A stretch of 64,000 nucleotides of DNA from Alloactinosynnema sp. L-07 (GCF_900070365.1 NZ_LN850107.1:1116001-1180000), one strand, 5' to 3'. Shown: positions 8,682 through 17,901, counted from the first letter of the stretch. Program-made: numbers and translations. The notes: a model not told the origin generated them from the letters alone.

Positions 8682-10411
8682 GCCTCAATGAGCTTGTCAA
8701 GCCCTCGATGGCGCGACCCATGATCATCGCGGGTGGCGTTCTCGGGATCATCGCGGCGCTGCTGCCGTGGGCGACCTTCACCCTCAACGACGGTCCCTAC
8801 CCGGACAAGGCGACGCTGCAGTTCTTCGACCTGCCGTTCGCGGTGAGCGGGTTCCGCCTGCACACCTTGATCCTCGGCGTGGCTCTGCTGGTCGTGACCT
8901 TCGCGCCGATCCCGGCTCGCACCCGGATCCAGCGCTCGCTGGGCTGGGGCCTGCTGGCCGTGGCCGCGGTGAACACCGCGTTCATCCTCGGCGACGGCGG
9001 CGGCTTCGGCGCGATCACCGCCGCCGAGGGCAATGTCGCTTTCGGCGGCATCGTGGGCATCATCGCCGCCGTGCTGGTCATCCTGGCCACCAAGGCGAGC
9101 ACCGTCGAGCCGATCCCGCACTGGAACACCAAGGTCCCGACCCTGGTGGCCTACGTGGCGCTGATCGTGGCGTTCGTCGCCTTGCTGCTGGTCGTGGCGA
9201 TGCTGCTCAACGCGGGTGGCCAGGGCGGTGTCGGCAACCCGTACGCGGGACCGATCTTCCTGTCACTGCTGGGCTTCCTCGCCGGTGCCCTGGGCGCGCT
9301 GCACGGGATCGGGCTCACCACCTGGATCTCCCGGCTCTCCGACGACCACAAGTGGTTCAGCATCATCGTGCTGCTGGCGTGCGCGCTGGCGCTGCCGTTC
9401 ACCGAGGCGGGCACCGACTACTGGATGACCACCGCGGCCAACATCGGCATCTACGCCGCCACCGCGATCGGTCTGAACATCGTGGTCGGTCTCGCGGGTC
9501 TGCTCGACCTCGGTTATGTCGCGTTCCTGGGTATCGGCGCGTTCGTCGCGGCGAACTTCTCCGGGGCGGTCGCGGCCAAGGCGGGCATCGAGCTGCCGTT
9601 CGTGGTCGCGGCGATCATCGCCGCGATCGTGGCGGGCATCTTCGGCGCGGTGGTCGGCTCGCCGACGCTGCGCGTGCGCGGTGACTACCTGGCGATCGTG
9701 ACGCTCGCCTTCGGTGAGATCTTCAAGAAGTCGGCGCAGAACGACATCGGCGGGCTCACCGGCGGCGCCAACGCCATCCCCGGCGTGCCGCCGATCAACT
9801 GGTTCGGCCAGTCCTTCGACGAGGGGCTGACCATCGGCTCGATCGAGCTGCCGTCCGGCGTCCTGTACTACGTGCTGATCATCGTGCTCGTCGCGCTGGT
9901 CATGGTCGTGTTCGCGAACCTGAAGAACTCGCGGATCGGCCGTGCCTGGATCGCGATCCGCGAGGACGAGGACGCGGCGCGGGCCATGGGCATCAAGACC
10001 GGCCAGGCCAAGATCCTCGCCTTCCTGATCGGTGCCACGCTGGCCGGTCTGGCGGGCGCGGTGTTCGCGCACAAGACGTCCACAGTGGCCTATGACAGCT
10101 TCCAGTTCATCGAGTCGGTGACGCTGCTGGCGGCGGTCATCCTGGGCGGCATGGGGTCGATCCCCGGTGCCGTGCTCGGTGCCGCGCTGCTGCTGGTGCT
10201 GCCGGAGAAACTGCGTGAGTTCTCCGACTACCGCCTGATCCTGTTCGGATTCGCGCTGGTGCTGATCATGCGCTTCCGGCCGCAGGGCCTGGTGCCCGAC
10301 AAGCACCGGAGAGCGGAGTTGGCCAACGAGGGCGCCGAAGGCGTCCCCATCAGTGAACTCAACGTCACCGATGACACCCCGGGTGGCGCGAAAGCGGAGG
10401 TGGCCCGATGA
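8678..10411 (+). CDS. livM: Branched-chain amino acid ABC transporter permease with long N-terminal extension
   Basis: Second permease of the transporter. The LivM core begins around residue 250 (AATAIGLNIVVGLAGLLDLG) and includes the GRAWIAIREDEDAARAMG coupling loop. At 577 residues it is much longer than the 320-425 residues of classic LivM. The extra N-terminal 240 or so residues hold about six additional hydrophobic segments with no family I can name. It starts at GTG overlapping the livH stop and ends overlapping livG (ATGA). The acidic 40-residue C-terminal tail is also extra. Similar long versions occur in actinobacteria as far as I recall. Confidence 0.93.
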   Translation: MSLNELVKPSMARPMIIAGGVLGIIAALLPWATFTLNDGPYPDKATLQFFDLPFAVSGFRLHTLILGVALLVVTFAPIPARTRIQRSLGWGLLAVAAVNTAFILGDGGGFGAITAAEGNVAFGGIVGIIAAVLVILATKASTVEPIPHWNTKVPTLVAYVALIVAFVALLLVVAMLLNAGGQGGVGNPYAGPIFLSLLGFLAGALGALHGIGLTTWISRLSDDHKWFSIIVLLACALALPFTEAGTDYWMTTAANIGIYAATAIGLNIVVGLAGLLDLGYVAFLGIGAFVAANFSGAVAAKAGIELPFVVAAIIAAIVAGIFGAVVGSPTLRVRGDYLAIVTLAFGEIFKKSAQNDIGGLTGGANAIPGVPPINWFGQSFDEGLTIGSIELPSGVLYYVLIIVLVALVMVVFANLKNSRIGRAWIAIREDEDAARAMGIKTGQAKILAFLIGATLAGLAGAVFAHKTSTVAYDSFQFIESVTLLAAVILGGMGSIPGAVLGAALLLVLPEKLREFSDYRLILFGFALVLIMRFRPQGLVPDKHRRAELANEGAEGVPISELNVTDDTPGGAKAEVAR

Positions 10412-11301
10412 CGGCTCCAGTGTTGTCCGCCACCGACGTCTCGATGGTCTTCGGCGGTCTCACCGCCCTCAAGGACGTCAACATCGAGCTGCACGAGGGC
10501 CAGATCCTCGGGCTGATCGGCCCCAACGGCGCAGGCAAGACCACGTTCTTCAACTGCCTCACCGGTCTCTACACCCCGACCCGGGGCACGGTGAAGCTGC
10601 ACGGGCGCACCCTGCCCAGCGACCCGGCCGCGGTGACGGTGGCCGGTGTGGCCCGCACGTTCCAGAACATCCGGCTGTTCCCCAGCATGACCGCGCTGGA
10701 GAACGTCCTGGTGGGACGGCACGCGCGGATGAAGCAGGGCCCGGTCGCGTCGCTGTTCCACGGCCCCGCCTTCAAGAAGGGCGAAGCCGCGGCCAAGGCG
10801 CGTGGGCTGGAGCTGCTCGAGTTCGTCGGACTGTCCGGTTTGGACGACGAGCTCGCGCGCAACCTGCCATACGGTGACCAGCGTCGGCTTGAGATCGCCC
10901 GCGCGCTGGCCACCGACCCGGCGGTGCTCCTGCTCGACGAGCCCACCGCGGGCATGAACCCGCAGGAGACCGAAGCGGCCCGCCAGCTGATCTTCGCGAT
11001 CCGCGAGCTGGGCATCGCCGTGGTGGTCATCGAGCACGACACGAAGTTCATCTTCTCGCTGTGCGACCACGTGTCGGTCCTCGTGCAGGGCCAACTGCTG
11101 GTGGAGGGCGCGCCCGAGGTGGTCCGCGGCGATCCGCGGGTCATCGAGGCATACCTTGGCAAACCGCCGGAGGAAGTCCAGGCCGAGGTGCGCCAGTACG
11201 CGGAGGAATCCCCGGCTGAGCGCACATCGGTGATCGAGACGATTTCGGAGCGCACCCAGGTGATGGAGCCCATCCGCCGGGAAGAGGGAGGACAGCGGTG
11301 A
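10408..11301 (+). CDS. livG: Branched-chain amino acid ABC transporter ATP-binding protein
   Basis: Cytoplasmic ATPase of the LivG type. It has Walker A GPNGAGKTT, a signature-like LPYGDQRRLEIARAL, Walker B AVLLLDEPTAGMN and switch His in IEHD. The C-terminal motif (GAPEVVRGDPRVIEAYLG) is characteristic of LivG. About 45 residues follow it (EEVQAEVRQYAEE...), a charged extension not needed for ATPase function. It is coupled to livM and livF by ATGA/GTGA overlaps. Confidence 0.96.
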   Translation: MTAPVLSATDVSMVFGGLTALKDVNIELHEGQILGLIGPNGAGKTTFFNCLTGLYTPTRGTVKLHGRTLPSDPAAVTVAGVARTFQNIRLFPSMTALENVLVGRHARMKQGPVASLFHGPAFKKGEAAAKARGLELLEFVGLSGLDDELARNLPYGDQRRLEIARALATDPAVLLLDEPTAGMNPQETEAARQLIFAIRELGIAVVVIEHDTKFIFSLCDHVSVLVQGQLLVEGAPEVVRGDPRVIEAYLGKPPEEVQAEVRQYAEESPAERTSVIETISERTQVMEPIRREEGGQR

Positions 11302-12011
11302 CCGCACTGCTCGAGGTACGCAACCTCAGCGTCGCCTACGGCGCCATCGAAGCCGTTCGCGACGTCTCGTTCTCCGTCGAAGAGGGCCAGATCGTCAGCC
11401 TCATCGGCAGCAACGGCGCGGGCAAGACCACCACGCTGCGCACCATCTCCGGTCTGCTCCGGCCCAAGGCGGGCGAGATCCTCTTCGAGGGGAGGTCGAT
11501 CGCCAACGCGGCCGCGCACGAGATCCTGGAGAAGGGCGTGTCGCACTGTCCGGAGGGCCGCAGGCTCTTCGGCCGGATGACCGTCGAGGAGAACCTGCAA
11601 CTCGGCGCCTACGTCCGCCGGGACAACGGCGTCGAGCAGGACATGCACCGGGTCTACGAGCTGTTCCCGGTCCTCGGTGAACGACGCAACCAGAAGGCGG
11701 GCCTGTTCTCCGGCGGTGAGCAGCAGATGCTCGCCATCGGCCGGGCGATGATGTCCAAGCCGCGACTGCTCATGCTCGACGAGCCCTCCATGGGCCTGTC
11801 GCCGATCATGACCCAGCGCATCTTCGACACCATTTCCGAGCTGCAGTCCCAGGGGACGACGATCCTCTTGGTCGAGCAGAACGCGCTGGCCGCCCTGGCC
11901 TTGTCCGACCGCGGCTACGTGGTCGACCTGGGCCGCACGACGCTGGAAGGCCAGGGTCACGACCTGCTGGCCGACACCCGCGTCCGCGCCGCCTACCTCG
12001 GCGAGGATTAG
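11298..12011 (+). CDS. livF: Branched-chain amino acid ABC transporter ATP-binding protein
   Basis: Second ATPase of the transporter and last gene of the operon. It has Walker A GSNGAGKTT, signature FSGGEQQMLAIGRAM and Walker B LLMLDEPSMGLSP. The length of 237 residues is standard. The GTG start overlaps the livG stop. A strong rho-independent terminator begins 15 bases after the stop, which closes the livKHMGF unit. Confidence 0.96.
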   Translation: MTALLEVRNLSVAYGAIEAVRDVSFSVEEGQIVSLIGSNGAGKTTTLRTISGLLRPKAGEILFEGRSIANAAAHEILEKGVSHCPEGRRLFGRMTVEENLQLGAYVRRDNGVEQDMHRVYELFPVLGERRNQKAGLFSGGEQQMLAIGRAMMSKPRLLMLDEPSMGLSPIMTQRIFDTISELQSQGTTILLVEQNALAALALSDRGYVVDLGRTTLEGQGHDLLADTRVRAAYLGED

Positions 12012-12025
12012 AGGTTTCAGATCGA

Positions 12026-12063
12026 GCGAAGGCCGCATCCCACGGGGTGCGGCCTTCGCCGTT
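12026..12063 (+). terminator. Rho-independent terminator after livF
   Basis: A perfect 12-bp stem GCGAAGGCCGCA (12026-12037) and TGCGGCCTTCGC (12048-12059) closes a 10-base loop and is followed by CGTTTC. Its position directly after livF fits termination of the liv operon. Confidence 0.85.
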
Positions 12064-12132
12064 TCATGTGCCGAAATCGTTCAGCCGATCGGTCCGGTTG
12101 CTGTTCATCGGCTGGTCCGGTGTCATGAGCAC

Positions 12133-12975
12133 ATGATCAGTAACCGGTTGCCCGCTCGGATGCGGGCCTTGGGTATGGAGTTGGCGGCAGCCCGTGTGTA
12201 TGACGGGAAGACGACCAAGGAAGCGGCGAAGGGAATCGGGTCCTCGCCGACGACAGTTAATCGGACCGAGAACGCCAAGCGCGTCTCGCCGATCACGGAT
12301 GTGGCGGGCCTGCTAGCGCTTTACGGGGTGACAGGGCCGGACAGGGAAAGAATCTTGGACCTCGCCCACAATCTGGAAGCCAGCGAATGGCTGGAGTCAT
12401 GCGACCGGTTGCCCCGCCTGCTGCCTGCGCTGATGGCCTTCGAGTCGCGAGCGACCTCGCTACTTGACTTCGCGCCTGCCGAAGTGCCGGGTCTCTTTCA
12501 GACACCCGCCTACGCCAGGGCTATCCACGCTGCCTGTGGCATCACGGGTGCCGACCAAGACGCGATGGTCGAGGCTCGCCTGGACCGCCAGAATGTGCTG
12601 AGCAAGCGCACCGCGCCGACCTACACGGCAATCATTGATGAGGCCGCTTTGCGCAGGCCATTCGGTGGGGCAGAGGTGATGGCGCAGCAAATCCATTGGC
12701 TGATCGGGAAGGCGCAGCAGCCGAACATCAACCTTCGCGTGATCCCGTTCCGGCTCGGCGGATATCGGAACCCGGGTCAATTCGCGCTCATGGGGTTTCG
12801 CGGTGTCCCGCCGATCGTTTACGTGGAACATGAAGGCGCGTCGGGCTTCCTCGATGCGCCCTCAGACGCGGGGATGTTCCAAGATCTGGCTGCTAGGCTG
12901 GTCGAGTTCGCGTTGGGGTCCGCCGATTCGGTGAACTTTCTGACCAGGATGGCGGTCGACTACGAGTGGGGCTGA
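12133..12975 (+). CDS. XRE-type HTH regulator with DUF5753 (Scr1-like)
   Basis: Transcriptional regulator of a family greatly expanded in Streptomyces and Pseudonocardiales. The N-terminal helix-turn-helix (about residues 15-60: TTKEAAKGIGSSPTTVNRTE) is followed by the DUF5753 ligand or partner domain (ATSLLDFAPAEVPGLFQTPAYA onward, about residues 100-275). The pair with the small DUF397 gene six bases downstream is the usual arrangement, described in the literature as developmental-control and toxin-antitoxin-like pairs. A Shine-Dalgarno is not evident. The target genes cannot be told from sequence. Confidence 0.85.
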   Translation: MISNRLPARMRALGMELAAARVYDGKTTKEAAKGIGSSPTTVNRTENAKRVSPITDVAGLLALYGVTGPDRERILDLAHNLEASEWLESCDRLPRLLPALMAFESRATSLLDFAPAEVPGLFQTPAYARAIHAACGITGADQDAMVEARLDRQNVLSKRTAPTYTAIIDEAALRRPFGGAEVMAQQIHWLIGKAQQPNINLRVIPFRLGGYRNPGQFALMGFRGVPPIVYVEHEGASGFLDAPSDAGMFQDLAARLVEFALGSADSVNFLTRMAVDYEWG

Positions 12976-12981
12976 AACGGC

Positions 12982-13161
12982 ATGCGCGCACAGTGGCGGA
13001 AGTCGAGCTTTAGCGGCGGCGGGCAGGCGAGCTGCGTTGAGGTCTCCTTCGCCACCACTGTGCGCGTGCGGGATTCCAAGAACCCCGATGGCGGCCTGCT
13101 CAGCGTGCCCCCGTTCGCCTGGTCGCCCGCTGTGCTCGCCGAACTGGCCGCGCGCCGCTGA
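12982..13161 (+). CDS. DUF397 small protein, partner of the DUF5753 regulator
   Basis: A 59-residue protein read directly from the sequence. It begins MRAQWRKSSFSGGGQASCVE, continues through VRVRDSKNPDGGLLSV and ends WSPAVLAELAARR. The opening WRKSSFSGG...CVEV and the middle VRDSKNPDG are the DUF397 hallmarks. It starts six bases after the DUF5753 stop, so the two are surely co-transcribed. In characterised pairs the DUF397 protein works with or against its HTH partner. Its stop abuts the convergent lipoprotein gene with no spacer. Confidence 0.88.
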   Translation: MRAQWRKSSFSGGGQASCVEVSFATTVRVRDSKNPDGGLLSVPPFAWSPAVLAELAARR

Positions 13162-13512
13162 TCACGGCCAGCCCGGCGCCGACGGGTCGGCCTTCGCGAG
13201 GATGCCCCGGCACTTCTCCGTCGCCTGCTCCCGCACCCACCCGTCCCGCAGCACGCCTGCGTCCCGCTGGCGGATCGCCTCGTCGGCCAGTGGGATGAAA
13301 ACCTCGTACTGGTCGCCCGTCAGCCCCATCGCCTGGTATTCGTAGGTGTCGGTGACGCCCGCGAGCTTCTGCCCGACCCAGTAGTCGAGCTGGTTCGCGC
13401 ACACCGTCAGGGGATCCGGCGGGGGAGTCTCCGTCGTCGTCGGCGTGGACACCACAGTGGGGGAGCCGCAGGCGGTCAGTACCAGCGCCGCGGCAAGGGC
13501 GAGTCGTCTCAT
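13162..13512 (-). CDS. Small secreted lipoprotein, function unknown
   Basis: A 116-residue predicted lipoprotein. The signal peptide MRRLALAAALVLTACGS contains lipobox LTAC, so Cys15 would be lipidated. A Thr/Pro-rich spacer (STPTTTETPPPDP) precedes a compact helical domain with two cysteines (VCANQL and EKCRGI) that could pair. The ATG overlaps the stop of the upstream thioesterase gene (ATGA), so they are coupled. The longer open frame upstream only reads through the thioesterase out of frame. I do not recognise the family. Confidence 0.75.
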   Translation of the reverse strand: MRRLALAAALVLTACGSPTVVSTPTTTETPPPDPLTVCANQLDYWVGQKLAGVTDTYEYQAMGLTGDQYEVFIPLADEAIRQRDAGVLRDGWVREQATEKCRGILAKADPSAPGWP

Positions 13513-13943
13513 TTGTCGCCGGGGGCGCGGTCGAGCGCGACACACGTGAGGCGGGCGGTGCAGGTGCGCTTGCCCGTGTTGTCCTCGGTGATCACGATCT
13601 CGAAGGTCGACGTCGACCGGCCCACGTGCAGCGGCGTGCACACCGCGGTGACCAGGCCGTCGCGGGCCGCGCGGTGGTGGGTGCAGGACAGTTCCAGGCC
13701 GACGACCAGTTTGCCCTCCGGCGCGTTGAGCGCGGCGCCGATCGAGCCCAGGGTCTCGGCCAGCACCGCGTTGGCGCCACCGTGGAGCAGGCCGTAGGGC
13801 TGGAGGTTGCCCTTGACCGGCATGGTCGCCACGAGCCTGCTCGGTTCCCACTCGGTGACCTCGATGCCGAGCTTGTCGGCCAGCAGCTGGTCGGCGACCT
13901 CCGGGCGCAGGCCGGGAATCTTCGTCGGGTCGATCGTGCTCAC
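13509..13943 (-). CDS. PaaI-family hotdog thioesterase
   Basis: A 144-residue single-hotdog acyl-CoA thioesterase. The family motif is YGLLHGGANAVLAETLGS, with the HGG turn and the catalytic Glu in the long central helix, followed by the beta strands VVGLELSCTHHRAARDG. Members hydrolyse aromatic or short acyl-CoA thioesters; the substrate here is not determinable. The GTG start is chosen because GGAGG lies eight bases upstream, which trims 14 non-conserved residues. It is divergent from polA with about 80 bases between the two starts. Confidence 0.88.
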   Translation of the reverse strand: MSTIDPTKIPGLRPEVADQLLADKLGIEVTEWEPSRLVATMPVKGNLQPYGLLHGGANAVLAETLGSIGAALNAPEGKLVVGLELSCTHHRAARDGLVTAVCTPLHVGRSTSTFEIVITEDNTGKRTCTARLTCVALDRAPGDK

Positions 13944-14025
13944 GGAAAACCTCCGATGGGTGACGCATGGTCGACTGACCCCCACTCTGGGCGAGGCTGT
14001 CGGTGCCTCAGCCTAGACTCGCCGG

Positions 14026-16761
14026 GTGCCCGCGCAGACCGAAACCCGGACCAAGCCCGTCGCCACCACCGACACCCGTCGATTGCTTCTTATCGACGGC
14101 CACTCGATGGCTTACCGGGCGTTCTTCGCGCTGCCGAAGGAGAACTTCTCCACCGGCACCGGCCAGCACACCAACGCCGTCTACGGCTTCACCTCGATGC
14201 TGATCAACCTGCTGCGCGACGAGGCGCCGACGCACCTGGCGGTCTGCTTCGACGTCTCGCGCAAGACGTTCCGCACCGAGACCTACGCCGAGTACAAGGC
14301 CAACCGCAGCACCAGCCCCGACGAGTTCAAGGGCCAGGTCAGCCTCATCGAGGAAGTCCTGGCCGCGCTGAACATCCCGACGATGTCGAAGGACAACTAC
14401 GAGGCCGACGACCTCATCGCCACGCTCACCACGCAGGCCGTGGCCGACGGGTTCGATGTCGCGATCTGTACCGGCGACCGTGACGCGCTGCAGCTGGTCA
14501 ACGACAACGTCACCGTGCTCTACCCGGTGAAGGGCGTCTCCGAGCTGGCCCGGTTCACCCCGGAGGCGGTTCTCGCCAAGTACGGCGTGACCCCCACCCA
14601 GTACCCCGACTTCGCCGCGCTGCGGGGCGACCCGAGCGACAACCTGCCCAAGGTGCCCGGCGTCGGCGAGAAGACGATCACCAAGTGGATCCAGCAGTTC
14701 GGCTCGCTCAACGAGCTGATCGACCGGGTCGACGAGGTCAAGGGCAAGATCGGCGACTCGCTGCGGGAGAACCTGTCCAGCGTCATGCTCAACCGCCAGC
14801 TCACTGAGCTGGTCCGCGACGTGCCGCTGGAACTGGGTCCCGACGAGCTTGGCGTGCGCCCCTGGGACCGCGACGCCGTGCACCGGTTGTTCGACGAACT
14901 GGAGTTCCGCGTCCTGCGCGACCGGCTGTTCGCGACGCTGAGCAGCGCCGAGCCGGAGGCCGACGAGGGCTTCGAGGTCAGCGGCGGCGCGCTGGAGGCG
15001 GGCGCGCTGCCCGCGTGGCTGGTCAAGCACGCGCCGAAGGGCACCCGGATCGGCCTGTCGTTCCGCGACGTGGCAACCGGCGTGTCCGGGCAGGCGGTCG
15101 AGCTGCGCTCGGTGGCACTGTGCGACGCGGCGGGCCAAGGCGTCTACGTCGACGTCGCCACCCTCAACGAGGACGACGAGCGCGCCTTCCGCGACTGGCT
15201 CGCCGACCCGGACGTCCCCAAGCTCGCCCACGACGTCAAGCGCGCCTTGCACGCGCTGCGCCACCGCGGCTGGACCCTCGCGGGCCTGACCACCGATACC
15301 GCGCTCGCGGCCTACCTGGTCCGCCCTGGTCAGCGCACGTTCAGCCTCGACGACCTCGTCCTGCGCTACCTCAAGCGCGAACTGCGCGTCGAGGACGGCG
15401 ACGGCGAGCAGCAGCTGTCCCTGCTGGACGAGGAAGGCGACGACGAGCGCAAGCTCGCCGCGGGCGAGATCCTGCGGGCCCGCGCCATCGCCGAACTCGC
15501 CGACGCCCTGGACACCGCGCTGCGCGACGCGGGCCAGTACTCGCTGCTGGGGGAGATGGAGCTGCCCCTGCTCCAGGTCCTCGCCGAGTTGGAGGCCGTC
15601 GGCATCGCCGTCGACACCGAGAAGCTGGGCACCCTGGAGTCGCACTTCGCCAACCGGGTCAGGGAGGCCGAGCAGGCCGCGTTCCAGGTCATCGGCAAGG
15701 AGATCAACCTGGGTTCGCCCAAGCAGCTCCAGGTGGTGCTGTTCGACGAGCTCGCGATGCCGAAGACGAAGAAGACCAAGACCGGCTACACGACCGACGC
15801 CGAGGCCCTGACCACCCTCTTCGCCCAGACCGAACACCCGTTCCTGGAACACCTGCTCGAACATCGCGACGCGATGCGCCTCAAGATCACCGTCGAGGGC
15901 TTGCTCAAGTCCGTCGCCGACGACGGCCGCATCCACACCACGTTCAACCAGACCATCGCGGCCACCGGCAGGCTCTCCTCGACCGAGCCGAACCTGCAGA
16001 ACATCCCCATCCGCACCGAGGAAGGCCGCACCATCCGCGACGCCTTCATCGTCGGCCCGGACTGCGCGGAGCTGCTCACCGCCGACTACAGCCAGATCGA
16101 GATGCGGATCATGGCCCACCTGTCCGCCGACGCGGCCCTGATCGCCGCCTTCCAGTCCGGCCACGACTTCCACGCCGCCACCGCGGCGCGCGTGTTCGGG
16201 GTCGAGCCCGCCGCGGTCACCAGCGAACAGCGCGCCAAGATCAAGGCGATGAACTACGGGCTCGCCTACGGTCTGTCGGCCTACGGGCTCTCCCAGCAGC
16301 TGCGGATCTCCACCGAGGAGGCCCGCGGTCTGATGGACGAGTACTTCGCGGGCTTCGGCGGCGTCCGCGACTACCTCCAGGAGATCGTCGCCCAGGCCCG
16401 CAAGGACGGCTACACCGAGACCATCTTCGGCCGCCGCCGCTACCTCCCGGACCTGACCAGCGACAACCGCCAGCGCCGCGAGATGGCCGAACGCATGGCG
16501 CTCAACGCGCCCATCCAGGGCAGCGCCGCCGACATCATCAAGGTCGCGATGCTCGGCGTGCAAAAGGAACTCAGGTCATCGGGGCTGCGCAGCCGCATGC
16601 TGCTCCAGGTCCACGACGAGTTGGTCCTTGACGTGGCCAAGGGCGAACGGGAGCCGGTGGAGACCCTGGTCCGCACTCAGATGGGCGGCGCGTACCAGCT
16701 CCAGGTCCCGCTGGACGTCTCAGTCGGCTTCGGCCGCTCCTGGAACGAGGCCGCTCACTAG
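14026..16761 (+). CDS. polA: DNA polymerase I
   Basis: Replication and repair polymerase that fills gaps and removes RNA primers. Domains in order are the 5'-3' exonuclease (LLLIDGHSMAYRAFF, residues about 20-310), a degenerate 3'-5' exonuclease-like region (about 330-500) and the polymerase domain (about 530-911). Motif A is DYSQIEMR (Asp687) and motif C is VHDELVLDV (Asp864). The O-helix carries Tyr744 (AMNYGLAYG) where E. coli has Phe762. The length of 911 residues is normal. The GTG start follows a TAGACT box by six bases, so the transcript is probably leaderless. The 3' end overlaps the convergent Nudix-fusion gene by 42 bases. Confidence 0.97.
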   Translation: MPAQTETRTKPVATTDTRRLLLIDGHSMAYRAFFALPKENFSTGTGQHTNAVYGFTSMLINLLRDEAPTHLAVCFDVSRKTFRTETYAEYKANRSTSPDEFKGQVSLIEEVLAALNIPTMSKDNYEADDLIATLTTQAVADGFDVAICTGDRDALQLVNDNVTVLYPVKGVSELARFTPEAVLAKYGVTPTQYPDFAALRGDPSDNLPKVPGVGEKTITKWIQQFGSLNELIDRVDEVKGKIGDSLRENLSSVMLNRQLTELVRDVPLELGPDELGVRPWDRDAVHRLFDELEFRVLRDRLFATLSSAEPEADEGFEVSGGALEAGALPAWLVKHAPKGTRIGLSFRDVATGVSGQAVELRSVALCDAAGQGVYVDVATLNEDDERAFRDWLADPDVPKLAHDVKRALHALRHRGWTLAGLTTDTALAAYLVRPGQRTFSLDDLVLRYLKRELRVEDGDGEQQLSLLDEEGDDERKLAAGEILRARAIAELADALDTALRDAGQYSLLGEMELPLLQVLAELEAVGIAVDTEKLGTLESHFANRVREAEQAAFQVIGKEINLGSPKQLQVVLFDELAMPKTKKTKTGYTTDAEALTTLFAQTEHPFLEHLLEHRDAMRLKITVEGLLKSVADDGRIHTTFNQTIAATGRLSSTEPNLQNIPIRTEEGRTIRDAFIVGPDCAELLTADYSQIEMRIMAHLSADAALIAAFQSGHDFHAATAARVFGVEPAAVTSEQRAKIKAMNYGLAYGLSAYGLSQQLRISTEEARGLMDEYFAGFGGVRDYLQEIVAQARKDGYTETIFGRRRYLPDLTSDNRQRREMAERMALNAPIQGSAADIIKVAMLGVQKELRSSGLRSRMLLQVHDELVLDVAKGEREPVETLVRTQMGGAYQLQVPLDVSVGFGRSWNEAAH

Positions 16762-17901
16762 TACTTCCATCAGCGCGCCCAGGGTCGTCCAGTCGGCCCT
16801 GGGGTCGCTGACGAGGTCGCCGAGGCGCCAGACCTCGGGGTAGGTGCGCTCGCTGTGGCCGGGAACGCCGCGGGCGGCCGGGTCGATGCGGTCCAGTTCG
16901 TCGGCGGTCAGCTCCACCGAGAACAAGTGCTGCCGATGGGCGCTGAACGTCGCTGCGAGCTGGCGGGCGTGGTGGGCGCGGAACCGGTTCAACGGCAGGT
17001 CCAGCCCCGTCTCCTCGGCCAGTTCCAGCGCGGCGACCTCGACCGGCGGCATCGGGCGGTGGCTCGAACCGCTGGGCAGTTCGTGCACGAAGCCGTCGGG
17101 GGAGACGGTGGGGGAGCGGAACTCGCGGACCAGGACCACGCGAGTGTCCATCAACTCGGGCGCGCGGCGGTAGGCGAGGACCGCGGCGACGTCCGGGCGG
17201 GACAGGACGATCTCGTTGGTCTTCACCCGATCTTCGGCCGCGACATGGATTTGGGCGTGGAACGCCCACAGGAACACGATGTCCCGGTCCGGGCCGACCC
17301 GGAACGTCCACTCCAGACGGCCGCCGCGCAGGTCGTTGCCCGCCGCCTCGTGCGCGCGCAGCCAGTGCTGGAACGACGGGGTGCGCCACACCAGCAGCGG
17401 CACGTCGCGCGCGCCGCCGCGCCGGGACGCTCCGTCCTCAATGGACTTCATGGCCGCCGCGATCGTGTCCGGGAGGGTGTCCGACAGCGGGACGTGTGCC
17501 TCGCGGGCGTACTCGCGCTGGTAGCGCACGCGCTCGGCGTCGGGCGGGGTGCCCAGGACGACCCGGCCGCTGTCCTTCCACCGCCCGAACTCGTCGTTCG
17601 TCGTCAGCGCGGGCATCCCGGGGCCGCGGGCGATCCAGAACAGGACGACGTCGGCGCGGTCGCCCCAGTGGAGCTCCCACGTGCGCTGGTCGTCGTAGAC
17701 CGGCCAGACCGCGCCGCGCGGCTCCGGGATGAACACCACCAGCTTGCCGGGGCGGTCCCACGTCCGCTCGATCTCGGCGAGCGCGGCGGGCCGCCACGAG
17801 GGCACCTCGGGTGATCGCGGTGTCGGTCCCGCGAGGAACAGGCTGGCCGTCCACTCGGCGGGCGGATCCTCGCCCGCGTGGACTCTGACGACTTCGCTCA
17901 C
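16720..17901 (-). CDS. Nucleoside 2-deoxyribosyltransferase-like / Nudix fusion protein
   Basis: A two-domain protein. The N-terminal part (about residues 15-160) has LFLAGPTPRS, PSWRPAAL, VFIPEPRG, WELHWGDRADVVLFWI and TTNDEFGRW, matching nucleoside deoxyribosyltransferase-like domains (Nuc_deoxyri_tr2 type). The C-terminal part resembles a Nudix hydrolase, with the box region ELPSGSS...AALELAEETGL. The box keeps the EE pair but has Leu where the usual Arg stands. A nucleotide-cleaning role is inferred. The GTG start at 17901 has GGGAG upstream; an ATG at 17922 is the alternative. The 3' end overlaps polA by 42 bases in convergent orientation. Confidence 0.75.
   Translation of the reverse strand: MSEVVRVHAGEDPPAEWTASLFLAGPTPRSPEVPSWRPAALAEIERTWDRPGKLVVFIPEPRGAVWPVYDDQRTWELHWGDRADVVLFWIARGPGMPALTTNDEFGRWKDSGRVVLGTPPDAERVRYQREYAREAHVPLSDTLPDTIAAAMKSIEDGASRRGGARDVPLLVWRTPSFQHWLRAHEAAGNDLRGGRLEWTFRVGPDRDIVFLWAFHAQIHVAAEDRVKTNEIVLSRPDVAAVLAYRRAPELMDTRVVLVREFRSPTVSPDGFVHELPSGSSHRPMPPVEVAALELAEETGLDLPLNRFRAHHARQLAATFSAHRQHLFSVELTADELDRIDPAARGVPGHSERTYPEVWRLGDLVSDPRADWTTLGALMEVLVSGLVPGAAEAD

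Noticed and set aside
14008..16563. 851-codon open frame antisense to polA
   Set aside because: A shadow of the high-GC polA codons; polA has all catalytic motifs and the antisense product is repetitive and not protein-like.
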